The notes beneath the pieces are model-generated. The model did no database searches and was not told where the DNA came from. It saw only the letters and a program-made list of their open reading frames with translations. A stretch of DNA of 64,000 bases from JBHGYD01 sp041920415 (lineage in GTDB: Bacteria; Bacillota; Bacilli; Bacillales; Anoxybacillaceae). The number at the start of each line of letters is the position of its first letter. Positions within the stretch are counted from its first letter, which is position 1. Where the stretch lies: the NCBI GenBank assembly GCA_041920415.1, contig JBHGYD010000004.1, positions 1 to 64,000 of the forward strand, given 5' to 3'. Positions 34,588 to 43,782 of this stretch are shown here, one piece after another. Both the position numbers and the translations under genes were made by a program.

Positions 34588-35886
34588 ATGAGAGCGGAAT
34601 TATTTCAGGAGCAACGCTTAAACCTTTCACTCACCAAAGAATTAACACAAGCGATTGAGCTATTGCAATATTCAACGCTTGAATTACGCTCTTTTCTATA
34701 TGAGCAATCATTAGAAAATCCTTTTCTTGAGATTAAAGACAACAAATCAATGCGTTTATATAGGCAGTCATTTAGCGGAGAAAAGCGGAATTGGATTGAA
34801 AATATCAGTGTTGATTCAGAAACATTAGCTTCTCATTTAACTGCGCAGCTCCATATGATTCCTTTGTCCCCTAAAAAACGGCATATTCTCGATTACTTAA
34901 TTGATTCGCTCGATGAGGATGGATATTTGCGAATCGATATGAAGGAAGCAGCTGCTTTTTTGGCGGTGTCAGAAGAGGAGTTAGAAGAAGCAATTCAATT
35001 ATTGCAATCGCTCGAACCGGCGGGAGTCGGTGCCCGGAGTTTGCAAGAATGCTTGTATATTCAGCTTCAACGTTTACCGGTGCGCAATGAGCTAGCGGAA
35101 CAGGTCATTCGTCAACATTTTACGATGTTTGTAGAAAAGTCTTGGAAAGCGTTATCAAAACAATTGCACGTTGATATCGCTGAGTTGCAGCAAGTATGGG
35201 ATTTCATTCGCACCCTTGAACCACGGCCGGGCAGTCATTATACAAAAATCGAGCCGCATTTTATCGCACCAGATTTAGTGGTGGAGCGTTGTGAAGATGG
35301 GTTTCGCGTTTTGTTAAATGATGAACTTCTTCCAGAATTAGTATGGAATCAAGCGTATGAAAAGAAAATGGTAGCTCAACAAGATGAGAAAATCGAATCA
35401 TTCATCAAAGAAAAATATCGTCAGTTTATTTGGCTTACGAAAAGTTTAGAGCAACGTAAACAAACGTTAGTGAATGTCATGATAGAAATTATGGAAAGAC
35501 AAAAACAATGTTTAGAAAAAGGTTTAAATGCTTTAAAGCCGCTTACGATGCGGGAAGTAGCAGATGCTTTACACATTCACGAGTCTACTGTTAGCCGTGC
35601 GGTCAAAAATAAATATGTGCAAACACCGTTTGGCACGGTGGAGCTTCGGTACTTTTTTACGAGTTCGCTTTCTTCTGCAAACAATGACGAAGAGGCTTCT
35701 GCTGCCAAAACGAAAGCGTTGATCAAGCAACTCATCGAAGCCGAAAACAAACGCGAACCTTTATCCGACCAAAAGCTAGCAGATTTACTTTGTGAACAAT
35801 ATGGAATTGCGATTTCGCGAAGAACGGTCGCAAAATATCGCGAACAGCTTCATATTCCATCGTCAGCGAAACGAAAACGATATTAG
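34588..35886 (+). CDS. rpoN: RNA polymerase sigma-54 factor (SigL)
   Basis: 432-aa sigma-54, which needs an AAA+ activator and in Bacillus drives levanase, arginine, acetoin and branched-chain amino acid genes. Region I is Gln/Leu-rich (LFQEQRLNLSLTKELTQAIELLQ), a core-binding region follows, and a helix-turn-helix (TMREVADALHIHESTVSRAVKNK) precedes the RpoN box SRRTVAKYRE near residues 410-419. ATG 34588 follows AAGGGGGCG; the in-frame ATG 34567 overlaps that site. A glutaredoxin gene follows after 12 bp. Confidence 0.95.
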   Translation: MRAELFQEQRLNLSLTKELTQAIELLQYSTLELRSFLYEQSLENPFLEIKDNKSMRLYRQSFSGEKRNWIENISVDSETLASHLTAQLHMIPLSPKKRHILDYLIDSLDEDGYLRIDMKEAAAFLAVSEEELEEAIQLLQSLEPAGVGARSLQECLYIQLQRLPVRNELAEQVIRQHFTMFVEKSWKALSKQLHVDIAELQQVWDFIRTLEPRPGSHYTKIEPHFIAPDLVVERCEDGFRVLLNDELLPELVWNQAYEKKMVAQQDEKIESFIKEKYRQFIWLTKSLEQRKQTLVNVMIEIMERQKQCLEKGLNALKPLTMREVADALHIHESTVSRAVKNKYVQTPFGTVELRYFFTSSLSSANNDEEASAAKTKALIKQLIEAENKREPLSDQKLADLLCEQYGIAISRRTVAKYREQLHIPSSAKRKRY

Positions 35887-35898
35887 GAAGTGAGAGAA

Positions 35899-36144
35899 AT
35901 GATCGTTTATCTTTACTCGAAAGTGGATTGTCCTTTATGCGAAAAAGCGAAAGCAATGTTACAAGAATTGCAAAAGGAATGGAATTTTGAAGTAAAGGAA
36001 ATCGATATTTATAAAGACGATGCTTTATTAGAAAAATACCAGCTCATGATTCCGGTAGTCGAAATTGATGGAGAAGAAGTGGCCTACGGATTTATTCAAA
36101 AAGATGTCATAAGAAAGCGTTTACTTGCGAAAATGGATAGTTGA
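35899..36144 (+). CDS. Glutaredoxin-like thiol-disulfide protein
   Basis: 81-aa thioredoxin-fold protein of the glutaredoxin/DUF836 group. The redox motif CPLC lies at residues 12-15 after a beta strand (VYLYSKVD), and the cis-proline motif IPVVEIDG follows. A small cytosolic thiol oxidoreductase; its partner is unknown. ATG 35899 is favoured over GTG 35890, since AGGAAGTGA precedes it at good distance. Probably co-transcribed with rpoN. Confidence 0.8.
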   Translation: MIVYLYSKVDCPLCEKAKAMLQELQKEWNFEVKEIDIYKDDALLEKYQLMIPVVEIDGEEVAYGFIQKDVIRKRLLAKMDS

Positions 36145-36169
36145 ACATTCATGTTACTCCTGTTAGAAT
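36141..36169 (+). promoter_or_regulatory. Sigma-A promoter of the cggR-gapA operon
   Basis: TTGAAC (36141-36146), 17 bases, TAGAAT (36164-36169). The -35 begins at the glutaredoxin stop codon and the -10 lies in the loop of the terminator that ends that gene. Confidence 0.7.
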
Positions 36170-36195
36170 AAAGATGAAGCAGGAGTAATTTTTTT
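36154..36195 (+). terminator. Terminator of rpoN-glutaredoxin, overlapping the cggR promoter
   Basis: TTACTCCTG (36154-36162) and CAGGAGTAA (36180-36188) form the stem, followed by seven T. Transcripts started at the embedded promoter begin in the loop and cannot form the hairpin. Confidence 0.85.
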
Positions 36196-36203
36196 CGCAC
36201 AAG

Positions 36204-36240
36204 TGGGACATAATAAGTCATACAGGGACGTTTTTGGTCC
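36204..36240 (+). promoter_or_regulatory. Double CggR operator
   Basis: Two half-operators GGGAC-N7-GTC (36205-36219) and GGGAC-N6-GGTCC (36225-36240) follow the promoter. They match the tandem CggR site of Bacillus gapA operons, where fructose-1,6-bisphosphate releases the repressor. Confidence 0.85.
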
Positions 36241-36274
36241 AACTATTATGTATGTGCAAGGGGAAGGGGAATGA

Positions 36275-37294
36275 ATGCAATCATTGATTGATGCACAAAA
36301 AAAATTGTTACCTGATCTTCTTGAAGTTATGCAAAAACGCTACCGCATTTTGCAATACATTCGTCTTATGCAACCAATTGGTCGACGAGCGTTATCAAAT
36401 AGCTTAGGTATAAGTGAACGTGTGCTTCGCTCTGAAGTACAATTTTTAAAAGAGCAAAATTTGTTGATAATGAGTTCCGCTGGAATGAGTGTGACGTCGG
36501 AAGGAAACGAATTGTTACATGTTCTTGAAGACGTCATGAAGGAAGTTTTAGGTCTAAAAGATTTAGAAAGAAAGTTAAAGCACATACTTCATATTGAGGA
36601 TGTCATGATTGTGGCTGGTGATAGTGACCTTTCTCCTTTGGTAAAAAAAGAAATGGGAAGAGCTTGTGTGACCTGCATGAAAGAAAGGTTAACGAACAAC
36701 AGTATTGTGGCGGTAACAGGAGGAACAACGTTGGCTGCGGTGGCGGAAATGATGACCCCCGATTCGAAACAGAACGATATATTATTCGTTCCAGCGAGAG
36801 GCGGTTTAGGAGAAAATGTAGAAAACCAAGCGAATACGATTTGCGCAAAAATGGCAGAAAAAGCGATGGGCAATTACCGCCTTCTTCACGTTCCTGATTA
36901 TCTCAGCAATGAAGCGTATCAATCGATCATTGAAGAACCTGCTATTAAAGAAGTGCTTCAGCTTATTAAATCGTCAAGCATGGTTGTACATGGAATCGGG
37001 GATGCTATAACGATGGCAGAACGCCGCAAAACGATCAAAGAAGATATGGAGAAAATAAAAAAAGCCCATGCTGTTGCTGAGGCATTTGGATATTACTTTA
37101 ACCAAGAAGGCGAAGTGGTGCATAAAGTACAAACTATCGGCATTCAACTTGAAGACGTAAAACACGTCAAACATGTGATTGCAGTGGCCGGTGGTGCTTC
37201 AAAAGCAAAAGCGATTAAAGCATATATGAAACAAGCTCCTCATTCGATTTTAATTACTGATGAAGGAGCAGCTCGAGCGTTAATAAGGGAGTAA
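36275..37294 (+). CDS. cggR: Central glycolytic genes regulator CggR
   Basis: 339-aa SorC/DeoR-type repressor. An N-terminal winged helix (about residues 30-75, RALSNSLGISERVLRSEVQFL) is joined to a sugar-phosphate-binding domain (residues 90-339) with VAVTGGTTLAAVAEM and the HGIGDA segment. It blocks its own operon by a roadblock at the operator above; fructose-1,6-bisphosphate relieves this. First gene of the cggR-gapA-pgk-tpiA-gpmI-eno operon. Confidence 0.95.
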   Translation: MQSLIDAQKKLLPDLLEVMQKRYRILQYIRLMQPIGRRALSNSLGISERVLRSEVQFLKEQNLLIMSSAGMSVTSEGNELLHVLEDVMKEVLGLKDLERKLKHILHIEDVMIVAGDSDLSPLVKKEMGRACVTCMKERLTNNSIVAVTGGTTLAAVAEMMTPDSKQNDILFVPARGGLGENVENQANTICAKMAEKAMGNYRLLHVPDYLSNEAYQSIIEEPAIKEVLQLIKSSSMVVHGIGDAITMAERRKTIKEDMEKIKKAHAVAEAFGYYFNQEGEVVHKVQTIGIQLEDVKHVKHVIAVAGGASKAKAIKAYMKQAPHSILITDEGAARALIRE

Positions 37295-37337
37295 CATCCC
37301 TCAAAATATAAAATTATCATTTAAGGAGGAAATAAAC

Positions 37338-38345
37338 ATGGCAGTGAAAATTGGTATTAACGGTTTCGGTCGTATCGGTCGTAACGTTTTCCGCGCTGCG
37401 TTAAAAAATCCTAACGTTGAAGTTGTAGCGGTTAATGACTTAACAGATGCAAAAACATTGGCTCACCTTTTAAAATATGACTCTGTTCATGGTACATTAG
37501 ATGCTGAAGTTTCTGTAAACGGCAATAACATCGTTGTAAATGGAAAAGAAATTATCGTAAAAGCAGAACGCGATCCAGCTCAATTAGCTTGGGGCGAATT
37601 AGGTGTTGACATCGTTGTTGAATCAACTGGTCGCTTCACAAACCGTGAAGATGCAGCAAAACATTTAGAAGCAGGTGCGAAAAAAGTAATCATCTCTGCG
37701 CCAGCTAAAAATGAAGACATCACAATCGTTATGGGCGTAAACCAAGATAAATATGACCCAGCAAACCATCATGTTATTTCAAACGCTTCTTGTACAACAA
37801 ACTGCTTAGCACCGTTTGCGAAAGTATTACATGAAAAATTCGGTATCGTTCGCGGTATGATGACAACTGTTCATGCATACACAAACGACCAACAAATCTT
37901 AGACTTACCACATAAAGATTTACGTCGTGCTCGTGCAGCTGCTGAATCTATCATTCCAACAAGCACAGGTGCTGCAAAAGCGGTTGCTCTTGTATTACCT
38001 GAATTAAAAGGAAAACTAAACGGTATGGCGATGCGCGTACCAACTCCAAACGTATCTGTTGTTGACCTTGTTGCAGAACTTGAAAAAGAAGTAACAGTTG
38101 AAGAAGTAAATGCAGCATTAAAAGCAGCAGCAGAAGGCGAATTAAAAGGTATTTTAGCATATAACGAAGAGCCTTTAGTATCTCGTGACTACAATGGAAG
38201 CACAGCTTCTTCTACAATCGATGCACTTTCTACAATGGTTATGGAAGGCAAAATGGTGAAAGTGATTTCTTGGTACGATAACGAAACAGGTTACTCTCAC
38301 CGCGTTGTTGACCTTGCTGAATATATTGCTTCAAAAGGCTTATAA
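37338..38345 (+). CDS. gapA: Glyceraldehyde-3-phosphate dehydrogenase, glycolytic
   Basis: 335-aa NAD-dependent enzyme. Rossmann motif INGFGRIGRNVFRA (7-20), catalytic Cys152 (SNASCTTNC) and His179 (TTVHAY). The NAD-type residues and location after cggR mark the glycolytic GapA rather than the gluconeogenic GapB. Ribosome binding site AAGGAGG. Codon use is strongly biased to A/T-ending forms, typical for a highly expressed gene here. Confidence 0.97.
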   Translation: MAVKIGINGFGRIGRNVFRAALKNPNVEVVAVNDLTDAKTLAHLLKYDSVHGTLDAEVSVNGNNIVVNGKEIIVKAERDPAQLAWGELGVDIVVESTGRFTNREDAAKHLEAGAKKVIISAPAKNEDITIVMGVNQDKYDPANHHVISNASCTTNCLAPFAKVLHEKFGIVRGMMTTVHAYTNDQQILDLPHKDLRRARAAAESIIPTSTGAAKAVALVLPELKGKLNGMAMRVPTPNVSVVDLVAELEKEVTVEEVNAALKAAAEGELKGILAYNEEPLVSRDYNGSTASSTIDALSTMVMEGKMVKVISWYDNETGYSHRVVDLAEYIASKGL

Positions 38346-38392
38346 TCATTTGTCTTAGTCGCTCAATCAAGTCTATAATAGTGAAGTGGAGA

Positions 38393-38420
38393 GGGGAGCG
38401 GGGTTCATCCCCACTCCCTT
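38393..38420 (+). terminator. Intercistronic hairpin between gapA and pgk
   Basis: GGGAGCGGGG pairs with CCCCACTCCC around a five-base loop (one mismatch), then TTTCG. The weak T-run suggests partial termination or stabilisation of the gapA mRNA 3' end. Confidence 0.6.
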
Positions 38421-38465
38421 TCGTATGTAGCGACTACATTTGTCTAAAAAAGGAGGCTTTTTGCC

Positions 38466-39650
38466 ATGAACAAAAAAACTGTCCGTGACATTGATGTCAA
38501 AGGGAAACGTGTGTTTTGCCGTGTCGACTTTAACGTACCAATGCAAGATGGCAAAGTAACAGACGACACGCGTATTCGCGCAGCTCTTCCAACGATTCAA
38601 TATTTATCAGAGCAAGGAGCAAAAGTAATTTTAGCGAGCCACCTTGGTCGCCCGAAAGGAAAAGTCGTTGAAGAAATGCGCTTAACGGCTGTTGCGGAGC
38701 GTTTAAGCGAACTTCTCGGCAAAAAGGTTGTAAAAACAGATGAAGCGTATGGCGATGCGGTTAAAACAGCGATTGCGCAAATGAACGAAGGAGACGTTCT
38801 TCTTTTAGAAAACGTTCGCTTCTATCCTGGCGAAGAGAAAAATGACCCAGAGCTTGCAAAAGCATTTGCTGAATTGGCGGATGTTTACGTCAACGATGCA
38901 TTTGGAGCGGCTCACCGCGCTCATGCTTCTACAGAAGGAATTGCGCATTATTTACCAGCGGCTGCAGGTTTTTTAATGGAAAAAGAAATCGAAGTATTAG
39001 GAAAAGCTCTTTCTAACCCAGATCGTCCGTTCACTGCCATTATTGGTGGCGCAAAAGTAAAAGACAAAATCGGTGTTATCGAAAATTTATTAGACAAAGT
39101 GGACAACTTAATCATTGGTGGTGGCCTTGCTTACACGTTCGTCAAAGCATTAGGTCATGAGATTGGTAAGTCTTTACTTGAGGAAGACAAAATTGAGCTT
39201 GCTAAATCGTTTATGGAAAAGGCGAAAGAAAAAGGCGTAAACTTCTATATGCCTGTGGACGTAGTTGTAGCTGATGACTTCTCCAATGATGCGAATAAAA
39301 AAGTGGTTGATATTGACGCAATTCCAAGTGATTGGGAAGCACTTGATATCGGTCCGAAAACACGCGAACTTTACCGTGACGTCATTTCTAAATCAAAATT
39401 AGTGATTTGGAACGGACCGATGGGTGTATTTGAAATGGATGCGTTCGCTGAAGGAACAAAAGCGGTTGCTCAAGCGCTCGCTGATGCGAAAGATACATAT
39501 ACGGTCATCGGCGGTGGCGACTCAGCGGCAGCGGTTGAAAAATTCGGCTTAGCTGATCAAATGGATCACATTTCAACAGGTGGCGGAGCGTCACTTGAAT
39601 TTATGGAAGGAAAACAACTTCCAGGAGTTGTTGCGTTAAACGATAAGTAA
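38466..39650 (+). CDS. pgk: Phosphoglycerate kinase
   Basis: 394-aa two-domain kinase making ATP from 1,3-bisphosphoglycerate. Signature RVDFNVP (residues 19-25) and the substrate-binding SHLGRPKG are in the N-domain; the nucleotide domain has WNGPMGVFE and the GGGDSAAAVEKFG loop. Ribosome binding site AAAGGAGG. Third gene of the glycolytic operon. Confidence 0.97.
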   Translation: MNKKTVRDIDVKGKRVFCRVDFNVPMQDGKVTDDTRIRAALPTIQYLSEQGAKVILASHLGRPKGKVVEEMRLTAVAERLSELLGKKVVKTDEAYGDAVKTAIAQMNEGDVLLLENVRFYPGEEKNDPELAKAFAELADVYVNDAFGAAHRAHASTEGIAHYLPAAAGFLMEKEIEVLGKALSNPDRPFTAIIGGAKVKDKIGVIENLLDKVDNLIIGGGLAYTFVKALGHEIGKSLLEEDKIELAKSFMEKAKEKGVNFYMPVDVVVADDFSNDANKKVVDIDAIPSDWEALDIGPKTRELYRDVISKSKLVIWNGPMGVFEMDAFAEGTKAVAQALADAKDTYTVIGGGDSAAAVEKFGLADQMDHISTGGGASLEFMEGKQLPGVVALNDK

Positions 39651-39683
39651 TGGACTCCCGGAAAAAAAGAGAGGGATGAAACA

Positions 39684-40445
39684 ATGCGCAAGCCAATTAT
39701 TGCGGGAAACTGGAAAATGCATAAAACACTTTCGGAAGCAGTCAGCTTTGTTGAAGAAGTAAAACGTGCTGTGCCTTCTGCAGAGAAAGTAGATTCCGTT
39801 GTTTGCGCTCCAGCGTTGTTTTTGGAACGTCTCGTCGAAGCGACGAAAGGTATGGATTTGAAAATCGGTGCGCAAAATATGCACTTTGAAGATAGCGGAG
39901 CGTTTACGGGTGAAATTAGCCCAGTCGCGTTAAAAGATCTTGGTGTGACCTATGTCATTATTGGCCACTCGGAACGCCGTGAAATGTTCGCGGAAACAGA
40001 CGAAACCGTAAACAAAAAAGTGATCGCTGCATTCAAACATGGTTTAGTTCCGATTGTTTGCTGCGGTGAAACGTTAGAAGAGCGCGAAAGCGGCAAAACA
40101 AATGAAGTAGTGGCTGCACAAGTGGAGAAAGCACTTGAAGGATTAACAACGGAGCAAGCGAAACAAGTTGTCATTGCTTATGAGCCAATTTGGGCGATTG
40201 GTACCGGTAAATCTTCAACAGCAGAAGATGCGAATGAAGTGTGCGGTCATATCCGCTCTGTCATTGCACAAAAATTCTCGCAAGACGTAGCGGACGCAAT
40301 ACGTATACAGTACGGTGGTAGCGTGAAACCGAACAACATTCAAGAATTTTTAGCCCAAGAACATATTGATGGCGCGTTAGTTGGCGGCGCAAGTTTAGAA
40401 CCACAATCGTTTTTACAACTAGTGGAGGCAGGAAATCATGAGTAA
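39684..40445 (+). CDS. tpiA: Triosephosphate isomerase
   Basis: 253-aa TIM barrel. Active-site residues Lys11-region (GNWKM), His95 (IIGHSERR) and Glu167 (AYEPIWAIGTG) are present. It overlaps the start of gpmI by eight bases, implying coupled translation. Confidence 0.97.
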   Translation: MRKPIIAGNWKMHKTLSEAVSFVEEVKRAVPSAEKVDSVVCAPALFLERLVEATKGMDLKIGAQNMHFEDSGAFTGEISPVALKDLGVTYVIIGHSERREMFAETDETVNKKVIAAFKHGLVPIVCCGETLEERESGKTNEVVAAQVEKALEGLTTEQAKQVVIAYEPIWAIGTGKSSTAEDANEVCGHIRSVIAQKFSQDVADAIRIQYGGSVKPNNIQEFLAQEHIDGALVGGASLEPQSFLQLVEAGNHE

Positions 40446-41973
40446 ACAACCAGTTGCGTTAATTATTTTGGATGGTTTTGCGCTTCGTGAAGAAACGTTC
40501 GGTAATGCGGTTGCTCAAGCGAAAAAACCGAATTTTGACCGTTATTGGAACGAGTACCCACACACCACATTAACAGCGTGCGGGGAAGCGGTCGGTCTTC
40601 CTGAAGGACAAATGGGAAACTCTGAAGTCGGTCACTTAAATATTGGGGCAGGCCGCATCGTGTATCAAAGTTTAACGCGCGTCAACATTGCTATTCGTGA
40701 AGGAGAATTTGACCGTAACGAAACATTTTTAGCAGCGATGAATCACGTGAAAGAAAAAGGAACAAACTTACACATTTTCGGTCTTCTTTCCGATGGTGGC
40801 GTGCATAGTCATATTAACCATCTATACGCATTATTAAAATTAGCGGCAAAAGAAGGCGTGAAAAACGTATACATTCATGGTTTCTTAGATGGTCGCGATG
40901 TCGGACCACAAACGGCGAAAAAGTACATTAATGAATTAAATGAACAAATTGCCCAAATCGGGGTCGGTGAAATTGCGACATTGTCTGGCCGCTACTATTC
41001 GATGGACCGCGATAAACGTTGGGAGCGCGTCGAAAAAGCGTACCGCGCGATGGTGTACGGTGAAGGTCCAACTTATCGCGATCCGCTTGAGTGCATTGAC
41101 GACTCATATGCACACGGCATTTACGATGAGTTCGTCTTGCCATCAGTGATGGTTCGGGAAGACGGAACGCCGGTGGCGACGATTCAAGATGAAGATGCGG
41201 TCATTTTCTATAACTTCCGTCCAGACCGTGCGATTCAAATTTCAAATACATTTACAAACGATGATTTCCGTTCGTTTGACCGCGGACCGAAACATCCGAA
41301 AAACTTGTTCTTTGTATGCTTAACGCATTTCAGTGAAACAGTAAAAGGGTATGTTGCTTTCAAGCCAACGAACCTCGATAATACCCTTGGTGAGGTGTTA
41401 TCACAAAACGGATTAAAGCAACTTCGCATTGCGGAAACGGAAAAATATCCGCACGTTACGTTCTTTATGAGCGGTGGGCGCGAAGAAAAATTCCCTGGCG
41501 AAGACCGCATTTTAATTGACTCGCCAAAAGTAGCAACCTATGACTTGAAGCCGGAAATGAGCGCCTATGAAGTAACCGAAGCGCTGTTAAAAGAAATTGA
41601 AGCCGATAAGTATGATGCGATCATTTTAAACTATGCGAACCCAGATATGGTTGGTCACTCAGGGAAACTCGAACCAACGATTAAAGCGGTTGAAGCAGTG
41701 GATGAATGTTTAGGAAAAGTCGTTGATGCGATCCTCGCAAAAGGCGGTGTGGCGATTATTACCGCTGACCATGGTAATGCCGATGAGGTCATTACTCCGG
41801 AAGGAAACCCACATACCGCGCATACGACGAACCCAGTTCCTGTCATCGTAACAAAGAAAGAAATCGAGCTTCGCGATGGCGGAATTTTAGGCGATTTAGC
41901 GCCGACAATGCTTGATCTTTTAGGATTACAACAACCAAAAGAAATGACAGGAAAAACATTAATTGTTAAATAA
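40438..41973 (+). CDS. gpmI: 2,3-bisphosphoglycerate-independent phosphoglycerate mutase
   Basis: 511-aa Mn-dependent mutase of the alkaline-phosphatase fold; in Bacillus its pH and Mn sensitivity is tied to sporulation. Metal/nucleophile residues Asp12 (LILDGFAL) and Ser62 (MGNSEVGH) and the C-terminal TADHGNADE are visible. Length is standard. Confidence 0.97.
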   Translation: MSKQPVALIILDGFALREETFGNAVAQAKKPNFDRYWNEYPHTTLTACGEAVGLPEGQMGNSEVGHLNIGAGRIVYQSLTRVNIAIREGEFDRNETFLAAMNHVKEKGTNLHIFGLLSDGGVHSHINHLYALLKLAAKEGVKNVYIHGFLDGRDVGPQTAKKYINELNEQIAQIGVGEIATLSGRYYSMDRDKRWERVEKAYRAMVYGEGPTYRDPLECIDDSYAHGIYDEFVLPSVMVREDGTPVATIQDEDAVIFYNFRPDRAIQISNTFTNDDFRSFDRGPKHPKNLFFVCLTHFSETVKGYVAFKPTNLDNTLGEVLSQNGLKQLRIAETEKYPHVTFFMSGGREEKFPGEDRILIDSPKVATYDLKPEMSAYEVTEALLKEIEADKYDAIILNYANPDMVGHSGKLEPTIKAVEAVDECLGKVVDAILAKGGVAIITADHGNADEVITPEGNPHTAHTTNPVPVIVTKKEIELRDGGILGDLAPTMLDLLGLQQPKEMTGKTLIVK

Positions 41974-41996
41974 AAAAGAAAAAGGAGAGAGTAATC

Positions 41997-43289
41997 ATGC
42001 CAATTATTGTAGACGTATATGCACGTGAAGTATTAGATTCTCGTGGTAACCCAACAGTTGAGGTAGAAGTTTATACAGAATCTGGCGCATTTGGTCGCGC
42101 GTTAGTGCCAAGTGGTGCGTCAACTGGTGAATATGAAGCTGTTGAGTTGCGCGACGGCGACAAAAATCGTTATCTTGGTAAAGGTGTATTAAAAGCAGTC
42201 GAAAACGTAAACGAAATTATCGCTCCAGCGATTATCGGTTTTGATGTTACTGACCAAGTTGGTATCGACAAAACGTTAATTGAGCTTGACGGTACAGAAA
42301 ATAAAGGAAAATTAGGCGCGAACGCGATTTTAGGTGTATCTATGGCGGTGGCTCGCGCAGCAGCTGACTACTTAGAAGTTCCTTTATATCAATATCTTGG
42401 CGGATTTAACGCAAAAACGCTTCCTGTTCCAATGATGAACATTTTAAACGGTGGCGCACATGCTGATAACAACGTTGACATTCAAGAATTTATGATTATG
42501 CCTGTCGGTGCTCCAACATTCCGTGAGGCGCTTCGCATGGGTGCTGAAATTTTCCACAACTTAAAAGCGGTATTAAAAGCAAAAGGTTACAACACAGCAG
42601 TTGGTGACGAAGGTGGATTCGCGCCAAACTTAAAATCAAACGAAGAAGCGCTTGAAACAATCATTGAAGCCATTGAAAAAGCTGGTTACAAACCTGGCGA
42701 AGAAGTTATGCTTGCGATGGACGTTGCTTCTTCTGAGCTTTACAACAAAGAAACAGGCAAATATCATTTAGAAGGCGAAGGCGTTGTAAGAACGTCTGAA
42801 GAAATGGTTGCTTGGTACGAAGAGCTTGTTTCAAAATACCCAATTATCTCTATTGAAGACGGCTTAGATGAGAACGACTGGGCAGGCCATAAATTATTAA
42901 CAGAGCGCCTTGGCAAAAAAGTACAACTTGTTGGTGACGACTTATTCGTAACAAATACGAAAAAATTAGCTCAAGGTATTGAGCAAGGTGTGGGCAACTC
43001 CATCTTAATTAAAGTGAACCAAATCGGTACATTAACAGAAACATTCGAAGCAATCGAAATGGCAAAACGCGCAGGTTACACAGCTGTCATTTCACACCGT
43101 TCTGGTGAAACAGAAGACAGCACAATTGCAGACATCGCTGTTGCAACAAACGCTGGTCAAATTAAAACAGGTGCTCCTTCACGCACAGACCGCGTTGCGA
43201 AATACAATCAATTGCTTCGCATCGAAGACCAACTTGGCGATACAGCGGTTTACCAAGGAATTAAATCTTTCTATAACTTGAAAAAATAA
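41997..43289 (+). CDS. eno: Enolase
   Basis: 430-aa Mg-dependent enolase turning 2-phosphoglycerate into phosphoenolpyruvate. N-terminal REVLDSRGNPTVEVEV, the GDEGGFAPN loop, metal site SIEDGLDENDW and C-terminal signature ILIKVNQIGTLTE followed by SHRSGETED are present. Last gene of the cggR operon; codon bias as in gapA. Confidence 0.98.
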   Translation: MPIIVDVYAREVLDSRGNPTVEVEVYTESGAFGRALVPSGASTGEYEAVELRDGDKNRYLGKGVLKAVENVNEIIAPAIIGFDVTDQVGIDKTLIELDGTENKGKLGANAILGVSMAVARAAADYLEVPLYQYLGGFNAKTLPVPMMNILNGGAHADNNVDIQEFMIMPVGAPTFREALRMGAEIFHNLKAVLKAKGYNTAVGDEGGFAPNLKSNEEALETIIEAIEKAGYKPGEEVMLAMDVASSELYNKETGKYHLEGEGVVRTSEEMVAWYEELVSKYPIISIEDGLDENDWAGHKLLTERLGKKVQLVGDDLFVTNTKKLAQGIEQGVGNSILIKVNQIGTLTETFEAIEMAKRAGYTAVISHRSGETEDSTIADIAVATNAGQIKTGAPSRTDRVAKYNQLLRIEDQLGDTAVYQGIKSFYNLKK

Positions 43290-43303
43290 TACTGCTGTCT
43301 ACG

Positions 43304-43339
43304 AAAAGGTCTAACCGAGCAATCGGTTAGGCCTTTTTT
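43304..43339 (+). terminator. Terminator of the glycolytic operon
   Basis: AAAAGGTCTAACCG pairs with CGGTTAGGCCTTTT, then T. Confidence 0.92.
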
Positions 43340-43433
43340 GATAAGATAAAAAACTCCAAAACACACGCAATCATGACTCGGATGGTGTGCAAATTATTCC
43401 TTATTACCAATAAAAAACATACAATAAACATAG

Positions 43434-43524
43434 ACAGCGTAAAAACACAGTCCCGGTTGGTAGTCCGGGCGCACTCCGCAAAGAGTGTCAGTAACCTTCC
43501 TCTCTTTGGGATGTCCATCGCTGT
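43434..43524 (+). ncRNA. Candidate structured leader or small RNA
   Basis: ACAGCG (43434-43439) pairs with CGCTGT (43519-43524) and encloses CCCGG/CCGGG (43452-43456/43465-43469) and CACTC/GAGTG (43472-43476/43483-43487). GGTT 43455-43458 could also pair with AACC 43493-43496 as a pseudoknot. No known family is recognised. Confidence 0.35.
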
Positions 43525-43562
43525 TGGTAATTTTTAAAGGAGGTAAAAAAGAGAGAAAGGTT

Positions 43563-43649
43563 TTGCGGAAGGAACAGCGCGAAGCTCTCATCAAGCGAAA
43601 AAGAGAGTTAAAGCGCTTAAAGGCGAAGGTAAAACATCGTGGAAGGTAA
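43563..43649 (+). CDS. Possible 28-aa basic micropeptide
   Basis: From TTG 43563 the frame encodes MRKEQREALIKRKRELK and continues Lys/Arg-rich to a stop at 43647-43649, an uninterrupted amphipathic, very basic helix. AAAGGAGGT lies about 15 bases upstream, farther than usual, so expression is doubtful. A hairpin with T-rich tail follows. No family recognised. Confidence 0.25.
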   Translation: MRKEQREALIKRKRELKRLKAKVKHRGR

Positions 43650-43658
43650 TACAGCGTT

Positions 43659-43696
43659 GGATGTCTTGCTTTCAAGACATCCGCTTTCGTATTTTC
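43659..43696 (+). terminator. Hairpin before secG, terminator or attenuator
   Basis: GGATGTCTTG/CAAGACATCC perfect ten-bp stem with a CTTT loop, followed by a T-rich tail. It would end transcripts of the region upstream of secG. Confidence 0.7.
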
Positions 43697-43782
43697 TGAA
43701 GGGAAACGCTATTGTGTAATGAGCCAATTTATGATACATTAAAATTATTGCAATGTGCGTTTTTTTAGGAGGTGGAGTGGAC

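Larger units (their letters stand above)
43340..43782. other. eno-secG intergenic stretch with structured RNA candidate
   Basis: The first 90 bases are AT-rich and show nothing. From about 43434 several stems occur, then a 28-codon basic frame and a strong hairpin; all are listed separately. The ribosome binding site of secG (AGGAGGT) lies near 43768. Confidence 0.5.
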
